Positions 9,538 to 17,551 of a DNA stretch of 64,000 bases are shown piece by piece. A program made the position numbers and the translations under genes. Below the pieces are notes generated by a model. It was not told where the DNA came from and did no database searches. It saw only the letters and a program-made list of their open reading frames with translations. The number at the start of each line of letters is the position of its first letter. The stretch's first letter is position 1. Origin of the DNA: Rhizohabitans arisaemae (lineage in GTDB: Bacteria > Actinomycetota > Actinomycetes > Streptosporangiales > Streptosporangiaceae); contig NZ_BLRH01000021.1 in assembly GCF_025996515.1 (NCBI RefSeq), positions 180,690-244,689 of the forward strand, given 5' to 3'.

Positions 9538-10230
9538 ATGATGGACGTGCAAGATCCGTGGTTGTTGCACTTCACCCACGTGGACAATCTGGGCGCCATA
9601 GCTCAGAACGGCTTGGTGGCCGACAACCGCCGACCGCCGTTGACGGTGGAGTGCGCCGATCAAAGGATCAAGGCGAATCGGCGAGAGCGCGCTGTGTCAG
9701 TCGGCTCAGCCGGTGTAGTGGCAGACTACGTACCTTTCTACTTCGCGCCGCGATCTCCCATGCTCTACCGCATCTGCAAGGGCGGCGTGACGAGCTACGG
9801 CCAAGGACAGGGTCCGCTGATCTACCTGGTGACTCGGCTCTCCGCCATGACCGAACGCGACCTCGCCTGGGTTGCGAGCGATCGGAACGCCGCCACCGCC
9901 ACGGCCCGATTCACCATCACCCGGAGCGATCTGGCCAAACACATCGACTGGGCCCTCATGGAGGAGGAGTACTGGGCCGACACCGAGGATGACGGGTCAC
10001 GGGTGCAACGACGTATAGCCGAAATGCTGGTCCACGAGCGTGTGCCGTGGGAGGCCTTCACACACGTGTACACGCACAACGATGCCGTGGCCGCTGCTTG
10101 TCACGCGATCATCGCCTCGTTGGAACAGCGCCCATCGGTGGCAGTGCGGGCGCATTGGTATTTCGACAACCCGGTTTCGAAAACATATTCGATCAAGGAT
10201 AATAGGGTGCGAGGGGGTGAACTGAAGTGA
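9538..10230 (+). CDS. darT: DarT-like DNA ADP-ribosyltransferase toxin (DUF4433)
   Basis: DarT toxins transfer ADP-ribose from NAD+ to single-stranded DNA and block replication. The N-terminus has the family NAD-site pattern (LLHFTHVDNLGAI, His14), followed by RAVSVGSAGVVADYVPFYFA with Arg51. AEMLVHERVPW near residue 162 carries the expected catalytic glutamate (Glu162). At 230 residues it is slightly longer than typical members. The stop overlaps the start of the antitoxin gene by four bases (GTGA), typical of toxin-antitoxin operons. Starts at 9538 or 9541 are equivalent; no clear ribosome site is visible. Both active-site residues are present, so the toxin looks intact. Confidence 0.9.
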   Translation: MMDVQDPWLLHFTHVDNLGAIAQNGLVADNRRPPLTVECADQRIKANRRERAVSVGSAGVVADYVPFYFAPRSPMLYRICKGGVTSYGQGQGPLIYLVTRLSAMTERDLAWVASDRNAATATARFTITRSDLAKHIDWALMEEEYWADTEDDGSRVQRRIAEMLVHERVPWEAFTHVYTHNDAVAAACHAIIASLEQRPSVAVRAHWYFDNPVSKTYSIKDNRVRGGELK

Positions 10231-11282
10231 TCAGAGAGGTCAACGGCAATCTGCTGCGTGACGATGCCCAAGCGCTCGTCAACACCGTCAACCTCGTCGG
10301 TGTGATGGGCAAAGGTATCGCGCTTCAGTTCAAGCGCGCCTTCCCTGAGGTTTTCGCTGCATACGCGGAGGCGTGCGGACGCGGTGAACTCCGGCCGGGA
10401 AAGGTCTTCCCTGTACAGATCGCCGGAACTGATCGCTGGGTCCTCAACTTCCCAACCAAGCGCCACTGGCGACAGGGCTCACGGCTCGACGACATCATCG
10501 ACGGCCTTGACCATCTGGCCGAGGTCCTGGTCGATCTCAAGATCCGCAGCGTTGCCGTTCCTCCGTTGGGCTGTGGAAACGGTGGGCTGGACTGGTCTGT
10601 CGTACGGCCACTGATCCTGGAGAAGCTGGGGAACCTCGACCTGGACGTCCGGGTCTATCGCTCAGGCACACCTCAGCCGAAAGACATGGTGGCGAGCGCC
10701 GAACCGCCTGACCTCACCCTTCAGCGAAACAGGCTGATCGCGGCCCTGTCCAGGTACGTGACGCTGGCCTTCGAATCGGGCATGTCGGTGTTGCCCCGGC
10801 TGTCACTGTTGGAGGCCCACAAGGTCCCCTACCTGATGCAGTGCGCCGGCCTGGATCTGGCCTTGCCATTCACGCGACACATCTACGGTCCGTTCTCCGC
10901 CCGACTGAACCAGGAACTGGCCGCCATGGAAGGCCACTACTTCCTCGGCTACGGCGACGGCACCCAAGGTGCCAGAGCTGTACTTCGGGTGTGGGAGAAG
11001 GCCGCCGCTGCCGCGGAATCGGCGGTCGCCGAGGATGTCGCGTTCGAGCAGGCCTGGCAGGCGGTGAGTCGCGCGGTGGCCGGCTATGAGTATCCCGAGG
11101 GAATGGAACTACTTGCGTCGGTCCAGTACCTGGCCGCGAGGTCAGGTAGCGCCGTCGACCCCAGCTCCCTCGCTGAACAGATGTCCGCATGGAGTCCACG
11201 CAAGCGGCGTCTCTTCAACCCCGACGACGTCAGGGGTGCTTTTGACCGGTTGTGCGAGTCAGGACTGCTGACGAGCCGGTAG
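10227..11282 (+). CDS. darG: DarG-like macrodomain antitoxin (DNA ADP-ribosylglycohydrolase)
   Basis: The 351-residue protein starts with a macrodomain (about 1-150). It shows the ADP-ribose-binding pattern GNLLRDDAQALVNTVN, then GVMGKGIALQFK, and a conserved lysine in NFPTKRHW (Lys78) that matches the catalytic lysine of DarG. DarG removes ADP-ribose from DNA. The C-terminal half (about 165-351, LPRLSLLEAHKVPYLMQ onward) matches the domain that binds and neutralises DarT. The start is GTG 10227 inside the toxin's stop region, so the two are translationally coupled. DarTG pairs act as toxin-antitoxin and anti-phage systems. Confidence 0.92.
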   Translation: MIREVNGNLLRDDAQALVNTVNLVGVMGKGIALQFKRAFPEVFAAYAEACGRGELRPGKVFPVQIAGTDRWVLNFPTKRHWRQGSRLDDIIDGLDHLAEVLVDLKIRSVAVPPLGCGNGGLDWSVVRPLILEKLGNLDLDVRVYRSGTPQPKDMVASAEPPDLTLQRNRLIAALSRYVTLAFESGMSVLPRLSLLEAHKVPYLMQCAGLDLALPFTRHIYGPFSARLNQELAAMEGHYFLGYGDGTQGARAVLRVWEKAAAAAESAVAEDVAFEQAWQAVSRAVAGYEYPEGMELLASVQYLAARSGSAVDPSSLAEQMSAWSPRKRRLFNPDDVRGAFDRLCESGLLTSR

Positions 11283-11291
11283 TGCCGATTT

Positions 11292-11637
11292 CTAGTATGA
11301 GATGCATTCAGGAATTCCAGGCTCGGCGGAAACACGATGAGGGGTTCGGGTCGACGCGAACCATTCACGGTTGAGGAAGCGTCCAGTGATTCGCCCAACC
11401 ATGCAGAGATAGAGGTGGAGTTCCTGGGCGCGGAACATGCCACCCTCCAGCTCTGGTCATCGCTTCGGTGAAGCCGCACTCCACGCGTGAGCCCGGATTC
11501 ACCCGCAGTCGTCGCGCCAGCTCCTCCGGGTCGTCGCTCTCGACCCATATCCTGACGAACCAACTGCTCAACTCCGAATTCCCATATGAGTTCCCACTGA
11601 TTCTCCGAGGGCAGCGGACCGACCATGTCGCCATCAC
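11292..11637 (-). pseudogene. Decayed paralogue of the neighbouring gene 11702-12247
   Basis: Pieces of a protein related to the neighbour lie in three reading frames. LPSENQWELIWEFG aligns with the neighbour's N-terminus. LSSWFVRIWVESDDPEELARRL aligns with its GSFAAHWVSTEDINEVARRL in a shifted frame. ITGRFLNREWFASTRT aligns with its ITGRFYDREWFSS in another frame, ending at TAG 11292-11294. About 100 central residues are missing. Two frameshifts and an internal deletion make it non-functional. Confidence 0.7.
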
Positions 11638-11701
11638 ATTCTCCGCCGATTCGACGAGTGCCTTGAGGTGGGGAACGTGTGATCACCGGCCAGGTTCCGG
11701 G

Positions 11702-12247
11702 TCAGGGGATCCTGCATAGCAGCCCCTTTGATGAAAACCATTCCCGGTCGTAGAATCGCCCGGTGATTCTTCCCATGATGAGCAGGTACTGTTCCAGGAG
11801 TTCTGCTGTCGGCGTCAGGGGAGTGGATTCGAGGTCCTCGCTGTACGAGTCGTATTCGCGAGCGCCGAAGACGTCTCCAGAGCATATCCCATCGTACGTG
11901 TAGAATAATGGATATATACGGTCAATACCCCCGATGTGTACGAGGTCGAAGACGTGCAGACGTTCGAGGCTGAGGATCTCCGAGTCCGGTGTCGTTCCAC
12001 TCAAGGTGAGTACATGGGACCAGCCAGGTGCATGGCGGGTAATCCAGACCAGCCGAATGATAGAGGTTGGTTCATATGGGCGTATAGCGGTCTGGAAGTC
12101 GCATGTCATAGCTGATTCTGGTGCGACTTGGAGGCGCCTAGCCACTTCATTGATGTCTTCAGTACTGACCCAGTGCGCAGCAAAGGATCCGTAGAGCCCG
12201 TGCTCAACCAGGAGGTCTTTCTGCCGCTCGGCAGGGAAACTTTTCAT
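11702..12247 (-). CDS. Uncharacterised protein, intact member of a two-copy family
   Basis: I do not recognise a named family. From ATG 12247 the product has 181 residues; the frame is open further 5' to 12430, but those codons span the terminator hairpin and are unlikely to be translated. The protein is acidic, without signal peptide or membrane segments. Notable stretches are ARRLQVAPESAMTCDFQTAI and the C-terminal ITGRFYDREWFSSKGLLCR. The conserved end is shared with the decayed paralogue just downstream. The gene is richer in A/T than its neighbours, which suits recent transfer. It sits beside DarTG, so a role in the same accessory island is possible but unproven. Confidence 0.65.
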   Translation of the reverse strand: MKSFPAERQKDLLVEHGLYGSFAAHWVSTEDINEVARRLQVAPESAMTCDFQTAIRPYEPTSIIRLVWITRHAPGWSHVLTLSGTTPDSEILSLERLHVFDLVHIGGIDRIYPLFYTYDGICSGDVFGAREYDSYSEDLESTPLTPTAELLEQYLLIMGRITGRFYDREWFSSKGLLCRIP

Positions 12248-12286
12248 AGGAGAAGATCGATTCAATTCAGTTCTTGTGCGACGGAG

Positions 12287-12325
12287 GGAGGGGCAGGAAT
12301 CGTAGTATACGATTCCTGCCCCTCC
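12287..12325 (-). terminator. Perfect 18-bp inverted repeat, likely terminator
   Basis: GGAGGGGCAGGAATCGTA (12287-12304) and its exact reverse complement (12308-12325) are separated by three bases. No T-run follows on either strand, but the stem is very stable. It lies 25 bp past the stop of the orphan reading frame at 12351 and upstream of the gene starting at 12247, so it most likely ends transcription from the right. Confidence 0.6.
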
Positions 12326-12350
12326 ACTTGTAATACGTATCCTAGTCGAC

Positions 12351-12500
12351 TCAGGATTCGATGAGCACCCAGAACGTGTTTCCTGCTCCGACGTGGAAGT
12401 CCGCGTAGAACATGCCGAGCGCGTTTCCATGGGTTATGTTGTGCCTTCCGGTTACCGCCATGATGGAATAATTCCCTTGGGCATAGCTGGCGCCTTGCAC
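12351..12500 (-). pseudogene. Orphan C-terminal fragment of a lost gene
   Basis: A minus-strand frame ends at TGA 12351-12353. Its last residues look like real protein, not GC shadow: GNYSIMAVTGRHNITHG, then NALGMFYADFHVGAGNTFWV and LIES. The only start inside is ATG 12461, giving 36 residues. Further upstream the frame runs into the stop of the IclR-type gene at 12588. The strong hairpin just after the stop suits the 3' end of a gene whose 5' part was deleted. A functional 36-residue peptide is the alternative. The family is not recognised. Confidence 0.35.
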
Positions 12501-12587
12501 TGTGGAAGCGAACGGGCGGGAGCACGCGGCGGCGCTGGACGGGAGACCGGATTGGGCCGGTGTTCGGCCTGGTGCGCTGAGACGGGT

Positions 12588-14312
12588 TCAGTCGGTGCGG
12601 ATCGCGGTGAAGCGCCGGGCGACGCCCAGGTCGGCCGTGATCCGCCGCGCCGCTTCGCGGAGGTGGGGGAGGATCGACGCGCGCAGGTGGCCGAGGGGGT
12701 GCCGTCCGGCGTGGGTGGAGACGTTGACGGCGGCGACCACCCGGCCGGTACGGTCGTGGACGGGGACGGCGATGGACCGCAGGCCCACCTCCAGCTCCTC
12801 GTCGACCAGGGAGTGGCCCTCCTTCGCCACCTCGTCGAGCAGGGCGGCCAACGCGTCGCGCGAGGTGACGGTGTGCGGCGTCAGCCGTACCGGCTCGATC
12901 TCGCGAAGGATCGCGGCCCGCTCGTGCTCGGGCAGGTCCGCGAGCAGGACCCGGCCCATCGAGGTCGCGTACGCGGGAAACCGGGTGCCGAGGGTGATGT
13001 CGACGCTCATGATCCGTACGGTGGGCACGCGGGCGACGTAGCGGATGTCGGTTCCGTCGAGTACGGCCATGGACGCCGAGTCATGCACCTGGTCGACGAG
13101 GGTCGTCAGGTGCGGCTGGGCGATCTGGGGGAGGGGCAGCGTGGAGAGGCAGGCGAAGCCGAGCTCCAGCACGCGAGGGGTCGGCAGGAACCCCCGGCCC
13201 GCTTCGGAGGCGTAGCCGAGGTGAACCAGCGTGATCAGCGCGCGGCGTACGGTGGCACGACTCAAGCCGGTGGCCTGGGCCACCTCGCTCAGGGTCAGCC
13301 CGGTCTCAAGACCGGCGGGAGACGGGGGTTCCGGGTCTCGATCAGGGCGCTTCCCAGGTGGCAGGTCGTTCGCGGACGCGTTGTCCGAGGTGGATGTCAC
13401 GCCTGGCCTCGACGCGTATGACGCGTGGCCCGAGCCCAATGCGATCAGGACGCTCAGGCCGCGGGCGAGTGACTCCACGAACTCGGGCCCCAGCTCCTCC
13501 TTCGACGCCCGCGCCCACGTTGCGATCGGGTCCGAGGGATTCTTCCGGGGAACAGGGGACTCTGTCAGCGCCGACTCCATCTTGGAGATCGTTCTCCGCA
13601 GGCGTGGCAGGACCAGGTCTCGGAGGGACTCGGCGCTTTGCCTGCCGGCGTGGCTGACCACGCTCACCGCGCACACGACGTGCCCGGAGGCGTCCCGTAC
13701 GGGCATCGCGACGGCGACCAGGCCGGGCTCGATCAGCTGATCGTCGAGTGACCAGCCGTCCCGCCGGGCCCTGGCGACCCGTTCGGCGAAGGTCTCGGCT
13801 CCGCCGTCCGTGTTCGCCGGGAGCGCGGGGAAGCCGGTGGGGGACGGCGACGGATCTTCGGTACGGCCCGCGGCGAGGACGGCCCCCGCGGCGAGGCGTT
13901 CCCCGGGGAGCAGGTCGCCGACCCGGAAGGTGACGCTCATCGCCCGGCGCCGGGTCGCCTGGTGGACGAAGCGGACGCCGCCCTGGTCCGCGACGGCGAT
14001 CGAGACGGATTCGTCGAGTTCGTCGGCGAGCCGGTCGGCCTGCGGGCCGAGCAGGTGGGGGAACCGGCTCGCCGCGAGGTAGGCGTTGCCGAATTCCATC
14101 GCCCGTGGGGTGAGCACCGCGTCCCGGCCGTCGAGGCGGATGTGGCCGAGGCGTTCCAGGGTGCTGAGCACGCGGTCGATTGTCGAGCGGGCGAGCCCGG
14201 TGTCGCGCACCAGATCGCCCGGGCTGCGCCGGCCTTCGGCCTCGGCGAGCCGGCGCAGCACGGTCAGTCCCCTGATCAGCGGGCCCACCGCCTCCGGGGG
14301 CGGGGTGTTCAC
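12588..14312 (-). CDS. Tandem-duplicated IclR-family regulator (PcaR-like)
   Basis: The 574-residue protein holds two complete IclR modules, each with a winged HTH and an effector-binding domain. HTH 1 is in PLIRGLTVLRRLAEAEG and GLARSTIDRVLSTLERLGHI. HTH 2 follows about residue 285 in SLARGLSVLIALG and GLSRATVRRALITLVHLGY. Ordinary IclR proteins have one module of about 250 residues. GTG 14312 is preferred because GGAGG sits 8 nt upstream; GTG 14327 is in frame without such a site. It is divergent from the pca operon across about 110 bp holding IclR-type half sites, so it probably senses an aromatic intermediate and controls pca expression. Confidence 0.88.
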   Translation of the reverse strand: MNTPPPEAVGPLIRGLTVLRRLAEAEGRRSPGDLVRDTGLARSTIDRVLSTLERLGHIRLDGRDAVLTPRAMEFGNAYLAASRFPHLLGPQADRLADELDESVSIAVADQGGVRFVHQATRRRAMSVTFRVGDLLPGERLAAGAVLAAGRTEDPSPSPTGFPALPANTDGGAETFAERVARARRDGWSLDDQLIEPGLVAVAMPVRDASGHVVCAVSVVSHAGRQSAESLRDLVLPRLRRTISKMESALTESPVPRKNPSDPIATWARASKEELGPEFVESLARGLSVLIALGSGHASYASRPGVTSTSDNASANDLPPGKRPDRDPEPPSPAGLETGLTLSEVAQATGLSRATVRRALITLVHLGYASEAGRGFLPTPRVLELGFACLSTLPLPQIAQPHLTTLVDQVHDSASMAVLDGTDIRYVARVPTVRIMSVDITLGTRFPAYATSMGRVLLADLPEHERAAILREIEPVRLTPHTVTSRDALAALLDEVAKEGHSLVDEELEVGLRSIAVPVHDRTGRVVAAVNVSTHAGRHPLGHLRASILPHLREAARRITADLGVARRFTAIRTD

Positions 14313-14390
14313 AAGCGCGTCCTCCACCGGGAAACCGTATCGGCCTTGACAACACCGACATCAAACAAGGAAACTCTCCAACCACAATAA

Positions 14391-14414
14391 TGAACCAAAG
14401 TTCACTAGGCGAAC
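14391..14414. promoter_or_regulatory. Candidate IclR/PcaR operator with three half sites
   Basis: TGAACCAAAGTTCA (14391-14404) is a 14-bp palindrome with 5-bp arms. A third half site GAAC follows at 14411-14414, so GTTC and GAAC also face each other across seven bases. It lies just upstream of pcaI (ATG 14425) and within the divergent promoter region. A -35-like TTGACA is at 14346-14351. The arrangement recalls the triple-repeat operators of PcaU/PcaR regulators; binding is inferred. Confidence 0.55.
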
Positions 14415-14424
14415 AAGAGGCGAT

Positions 14425-15234
14425 ATGGCGGAATTGGCAACACTGCGGGAGGCGGTGGCGGAGCTGATCCACGACGGGGACGTCGTCGCCATGGAGGGGT
14501 TCACCCATCTCATCCCGTTCGCCGCCGCCCACGAGGTCATCCGGCAGGGCCTCGCCGATCTCACCCTGGTCCGGATGACCCCCGACGTCGTCTACGACCA
14601 GCTGATCGGCGCCGGAGCCGCCCGCAAGCTGGTCTTCTCCTGGGGCGGGAACCCGGGCGTGGGCTCGCTCCACCGGTTCCGCGACGCCGTGGAGAACGGC
14701 TGGCCGCACCCGCTGGAGGTCGACGAGCACAGCCACGCCGGGATGGCCAACCGGTACGTCGCGGGCGCCTCCGGGCTGCCGTTCGCGGTCGTGCGCGCCT
14801 ACCGGGGCACCGACCTCGCCTCGCGGACCTCGACCGTGTCCACGGTGACCTGCCCGTTCACCGGAGAGAAGCTGGCCGCCGTGGCCGCGCTCAACCCCGA
14901 CGTGACCGTGATCCACGCCCAGCAGGCCGACCGCGCCGGCAACGTGCAGCTGTGGGGCCTGACCGGGGTGCAGAAGGAGGCGGCGCTCGCCGCGCGCAGG
15001 GTGCTCGTCACCGTGGAGGAGATCGTCGACCGGCTGACACCCCGGCCCGGCGGTGTCGTCCTGCCCGGCTGGGCGATCACCGCGGTCGCCGAGGTGCCCG
15101 GCGGCGCCCACCCCTCCTACGCCGCGGGTTACTCGGTCCGCGACAACGGCTTCTACCAGGCCTGGGACGCCGTCTCCCGCGACCGCGACACCTTCACCGC
15201 CTGGATTCGCGACAACATCCTGGAGCGCCCGTGA
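14425..15234 (+). CDS. pcaI: 3-oxoadipate CoA-transferase, subunit A
   Basis: This is the first gene of the protocatechuate operon. The 269-residue protein matches family I CoA-transferase alpha subunits: GDVVAMEGFTHLIPFAA near the N-terminus replaces the usual glycine-rich CoA-binding stretch, and SWGGNPGVGSLHRF follows. With PcaJ it moves CoA from succinyl-CoA to 3-oxoadipate. AGAGGCG lies just upstream of ATG. The stop overlaps pcaJ by four bases. Family I includes other CoA-transferases, but the pcaF, pcaHG, pcaB and pcaL neighbours make the 3-oxoadipate assignment strong. Confidence 0.88.
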   Translation: MAELATLREAVAELIHDGDVVAMEGFTHLIPFAAAHEVIRQGLADLTLVRMTPDVVYDQLIGAGAARKLVFSWGGNPGVGSLHRFRDAVENGWPHPLEVDEHSHAGMANRYVAGASGLPFAVVRAYRGTDLASRTSTVSTVTCPFTGEKLAAVAALNPDVTVIHAQQADRAGNVQLWGLTGVQKEAALAARRVLVTVEEIVDRLTPRPGGVVLPGWAITAVAEVPGGAHPSYAAGYSVRDNGFYQAWDAVSRDRDTFTAWIRDNILERP

Positions 15235-15980
15235 CCGGATGGACCCCCGACGAGCTGATGACCGTCAACGCGGCCCGGGCCCTCGCCGGCGCCCGGACCT
15301 GCTTCGTCGGCATCGGCCTGCCCAGCGCCGCCGCCAACCTCGCCCGCCGGACCGCGCAGCCCGAGCTGGTCCTCGTCTACGAGTCGGGGGCCCTCGGCGC
15401 CAAACCGAGCAGGCTGCCGCTCTCCATCGGCGACGGCGAGCTCGCCGACACCGCCGACGCGGTGGTCTCCGTACCGGAGATGTTCAACTACTGGCTCCAG
15501 GCCGGGCGGATCGACGTCGGCTTCCTCGGCGCGGCGCAGCTCGACCGGTACGCCAACATCAACACCACCGCGGTCGACCGCGGCCCGGACCGCCCCGAAG
15601 GCCGGCTGCCCGGCGCCGGGGGAGCACCGGAGATCGCCGCCTCCTGCGGCGCGGTCCTCATCGTGCTCCGCCATTCGACCAGGAACATGGTGGACCGCCT
15701 GGACTTCGTCACCTCGGTCGGCCACGGCTCGGGGCCGCGCGACCGTTCCCGGCTCGGCCTGCTCGGCAAGGGCCCGGTCGCGGTCATCACCGACCTCGGC
15801 ATCCTCCGCCCGGATCCCGGCACCGCCGAGCTGACCCTCACCGAGGTGCACCCCGGCGTCACCGTCGAGCAGGTCCGCGCCGCCACCGGCTGGCCGCTCA
15901 AGATCGCCGGCACCGTCGCCGTCACCGGGCCGCCGACCCCCGCCGAACTGGCCGCGCTCCGCGCCATGAAAGCCGCCTGA
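15231..15980 (+). CDS. pcaJ: 3-oxoadipate CoA-transferase, subunit B
   Basis: The 249-residue beta subunit starts at GTG 15231, overlapping the pcaI stop (GTGA). YESGALG near residue 47 contains the expected catalytic glutamate that forms the glutamyl-CoA intermediate. RTCFVGIGLPSAAANLARR is the usual beta-subunit N-terminus. Together with PcaI it makes 3-oxoadipyl-CoA for the thiolase PcaF. A further open frame upstream of the GTG overlaps pcaI and is not needed. Confidence 0.88.
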   Translation: MTGWTPDELMTVNAARALAGARTCFVGIGLPSAAANLARRTAQPELVLVYESGALGAKPSRLPLSIGDGELADTADAVVSVPEMFNYWLQAGRIDVGFLGAAQLDRYANINTTAVDRGPDRPEGRLPGAGGAPEIAASCGAVLIVLRHSTRNMVDRLDFVTSVGHGSGPRDRSRLGLLGKGPVAVITDLGILRPDPGTAELTLTEVHPGVTVEQVRAATGWPLKIAGTVAVTGPPTPAELAALRAMKAA

Positions 15981-16021
15981 CATGAGGTGCACGGTACGGC
16001 GCCTCGCCGGCGCTCAGGTCT

Positions 16022-16301
16022 GGTACGGCCTGCGGCGGGCCACCCGCGGGGGTTCCTCCTCGCAAGCCTGCGGTAAGCGGTATCGGGGGATCCGGCCTCG
16101 TCCGTCCGGCATCGGAGGGTTCGCCGGCACCTCGGGGGCCACGCCCGGTACCGCCTGCGGCCTGCCCGTCGCCTGTTTCCAGGGGACGCCTGGTCTTGCC
16201 GAACCGCCGGGGGTGGGCGACGTCATCGCGGCGAGTGGCATGGAAGGAGCCCGCGTGATCCGCACGGGACCGGTCTGGTCCGGTACGGCCTGCGGCGGGC
16301 C
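16022..16301 (+). repeat. Two exact copies of a 20-bp intergenic repeat between pcaJ and pcaF
   Basis: GGTACGGCCTGCGGCGGGCC occurs at 16022-16041 and again at 16282-16301, both preceded by GGTCTGG-like sequence. A degenerate copy lies near 16147-16165. The 369-bp gap 15981-16349 holds nothing else I can support. Related copies occur in other intergenic gaps of the window. Confidence 0.75.
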
Positions 16302-16349
16302 GAAGCCGGGCGAAGGGGCCGACGTGGTCCGTACAGAACAAAGGAGATC

Positions 16350-17534
16350 GTGGTGAACGACGTCTACATCGTGGACGCGGTCCGGACGCCGTTCGGCCGG
16401 TACGGCGGGGCGCTGTCGGGGGCCCGCCCCGACGATCTCGCCGCCCACGTGGTCCGGGCGCTCGCCGATCGGGCGCCCGAGCTGGATCCGGCGCGGATCG
16501 ACGACGTGTACCTCGGCAACGCCAACGGCGCGGGGGAGGAGAACCGGGACGTCGCCCGGATGGCGGTCCTGCTGGCCGGGCTTCCGGTGACCGTGCCCGG
16601 CGCCACCGTGAACCGGCTCTGCGGCTCGGGTCTGGAGGCCGTGGTGCAGGGGGCGCGGGCCATCGCGGTGGGCGAGGCGTCCGTGGTGATCGCGGGCGGG
16701 GTGGAGTCGATGACCCGGGCGCCCTGGGTCCTGCCCAAACCCGAGCGCGCGTTCCCCGCCGGGCCGCAGACACTGCACTCGACCACGCTCGGCTGGCGGT
16801 TGACGAACCCGGCGATGCCGGCGGAGTGGACCGTCGCGCTCGGCGAAGGCGCCGAGCTGATCGCCGGCAAGTACGGCGTCACCCGGGAGACGCAGGACGC
16901 GTTCGCCCTGGCCAGCCATCGGAAAGCGGCTCAAGCCTGGGCGGACGGGGTCTATGCGGACGAGGTCGTCCCCTATCCGGGGGTGGAACTCGGCCGGGAC
17001 GAGTCGATCCGCGATGACACGTCCCTGGAGTCCCTCGCCAGGTTGAAGCCCGCGTTCCGGAAGGAGGGCGGCACCGTCACCGCGGGGAACTCCTCCCCTC
17101 TCAACGACGGCGCGGCAGCCGTACTGCTCTGCGACGAAGAAGGGCTGAGAGCGACCGGCCGGGAGCCCCTCGCCCGGATCCGCGCCTGCGCCGTCGCCGG
17201 AGTCGAACCCCAGTTCTTCGGGCTCGGACCGGTGGACGCGGTACGGCGTGCGCTGGGCAGGGCTGGGAAGGACTTTTCGGATTTGTCGGTCTTCGAACTG
17301 AACGAGGCGTTCGCCGCGCAGGCGCTTGGCTGCCTCGCCGAATGGCCCGAGCTCGACCCGGAGATCGTCAACCAGCGCGGTGGGGCCATCGCCGTCGGCC
17401 ATCCGCTCGGCGCGTCCGGCGCCCGGCTCGCCGGAGCGGTCGCCCGGCGGCTCGCCGCACGGGGATCCGGGACCGGGCTCGCGGCGCTCTGCATCGGCGT
17501 GGGGCAGGGCATCGCCGTGGTCCTGGAGCGGTAG
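16350..17534 (+). CDS. pcaF: 3-oxoadipyl-CoA thiolase
   Basis: The 394-residue thiolase cleaves 3-oxoadipyl-CoA to succinyl-CoA and acetyl-CoA, the last step of the beta-ketoadipate pathway. The nucleophilic cysteine is in NRLCGSGLEAV (about residue 91). GHPLGASGAR supplies the histidine and CIGVGQGIA the second catalytic cysteine. The start is GTG 16350 (or GTG 16353) with AAGGAG eight bases upstream. Sequence alone does not exclude acetyl-CoA acetyltransferase, but the operon does favour PcaF. Confidence 0.9.
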   Translation: MVNDVYIVDAVRTPFGRYGGALSGARPDDLAAHVVRALADRAPELDPARIDDVYLGNANGAGEENRDVARMAVLLAGLPVTVPGATVNRLCGSGLEAVVQGARAIAVGEASVVIAGGVESMTRAPWVLPKPERAFPAGPQTLHSTTLGWRLTNPAMPAEWTVALGEGAELIAGKYGVTRETQDAFALASHRKAAQAWADGVYADEVVPYPGVELGRDESIRDDTSLESLARLKPAFRKEGGTVTAGNSSPLNDGAAAVLLCDEEGLRATGREPLARIRACAVAGVEPQFFGLGPVDAVRRALGRAGKDFSDLSVFELNEAFAAQALGCLAEWPELDPEIVNQRGGAIAVGHPLGASGARLAGAVARRLAARGSGTGLAALCIGVGQGIAVVLER

Positions 17535-17551
17535 AGGAGCAAGGAGACCCA

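Noticed and set aside
15922-16773. Minus-strand frame across the pcaJ-pcaF gap
   Set aside because: Very rich in Arg and Pro and spans the direct repeats; no recognisable domain.
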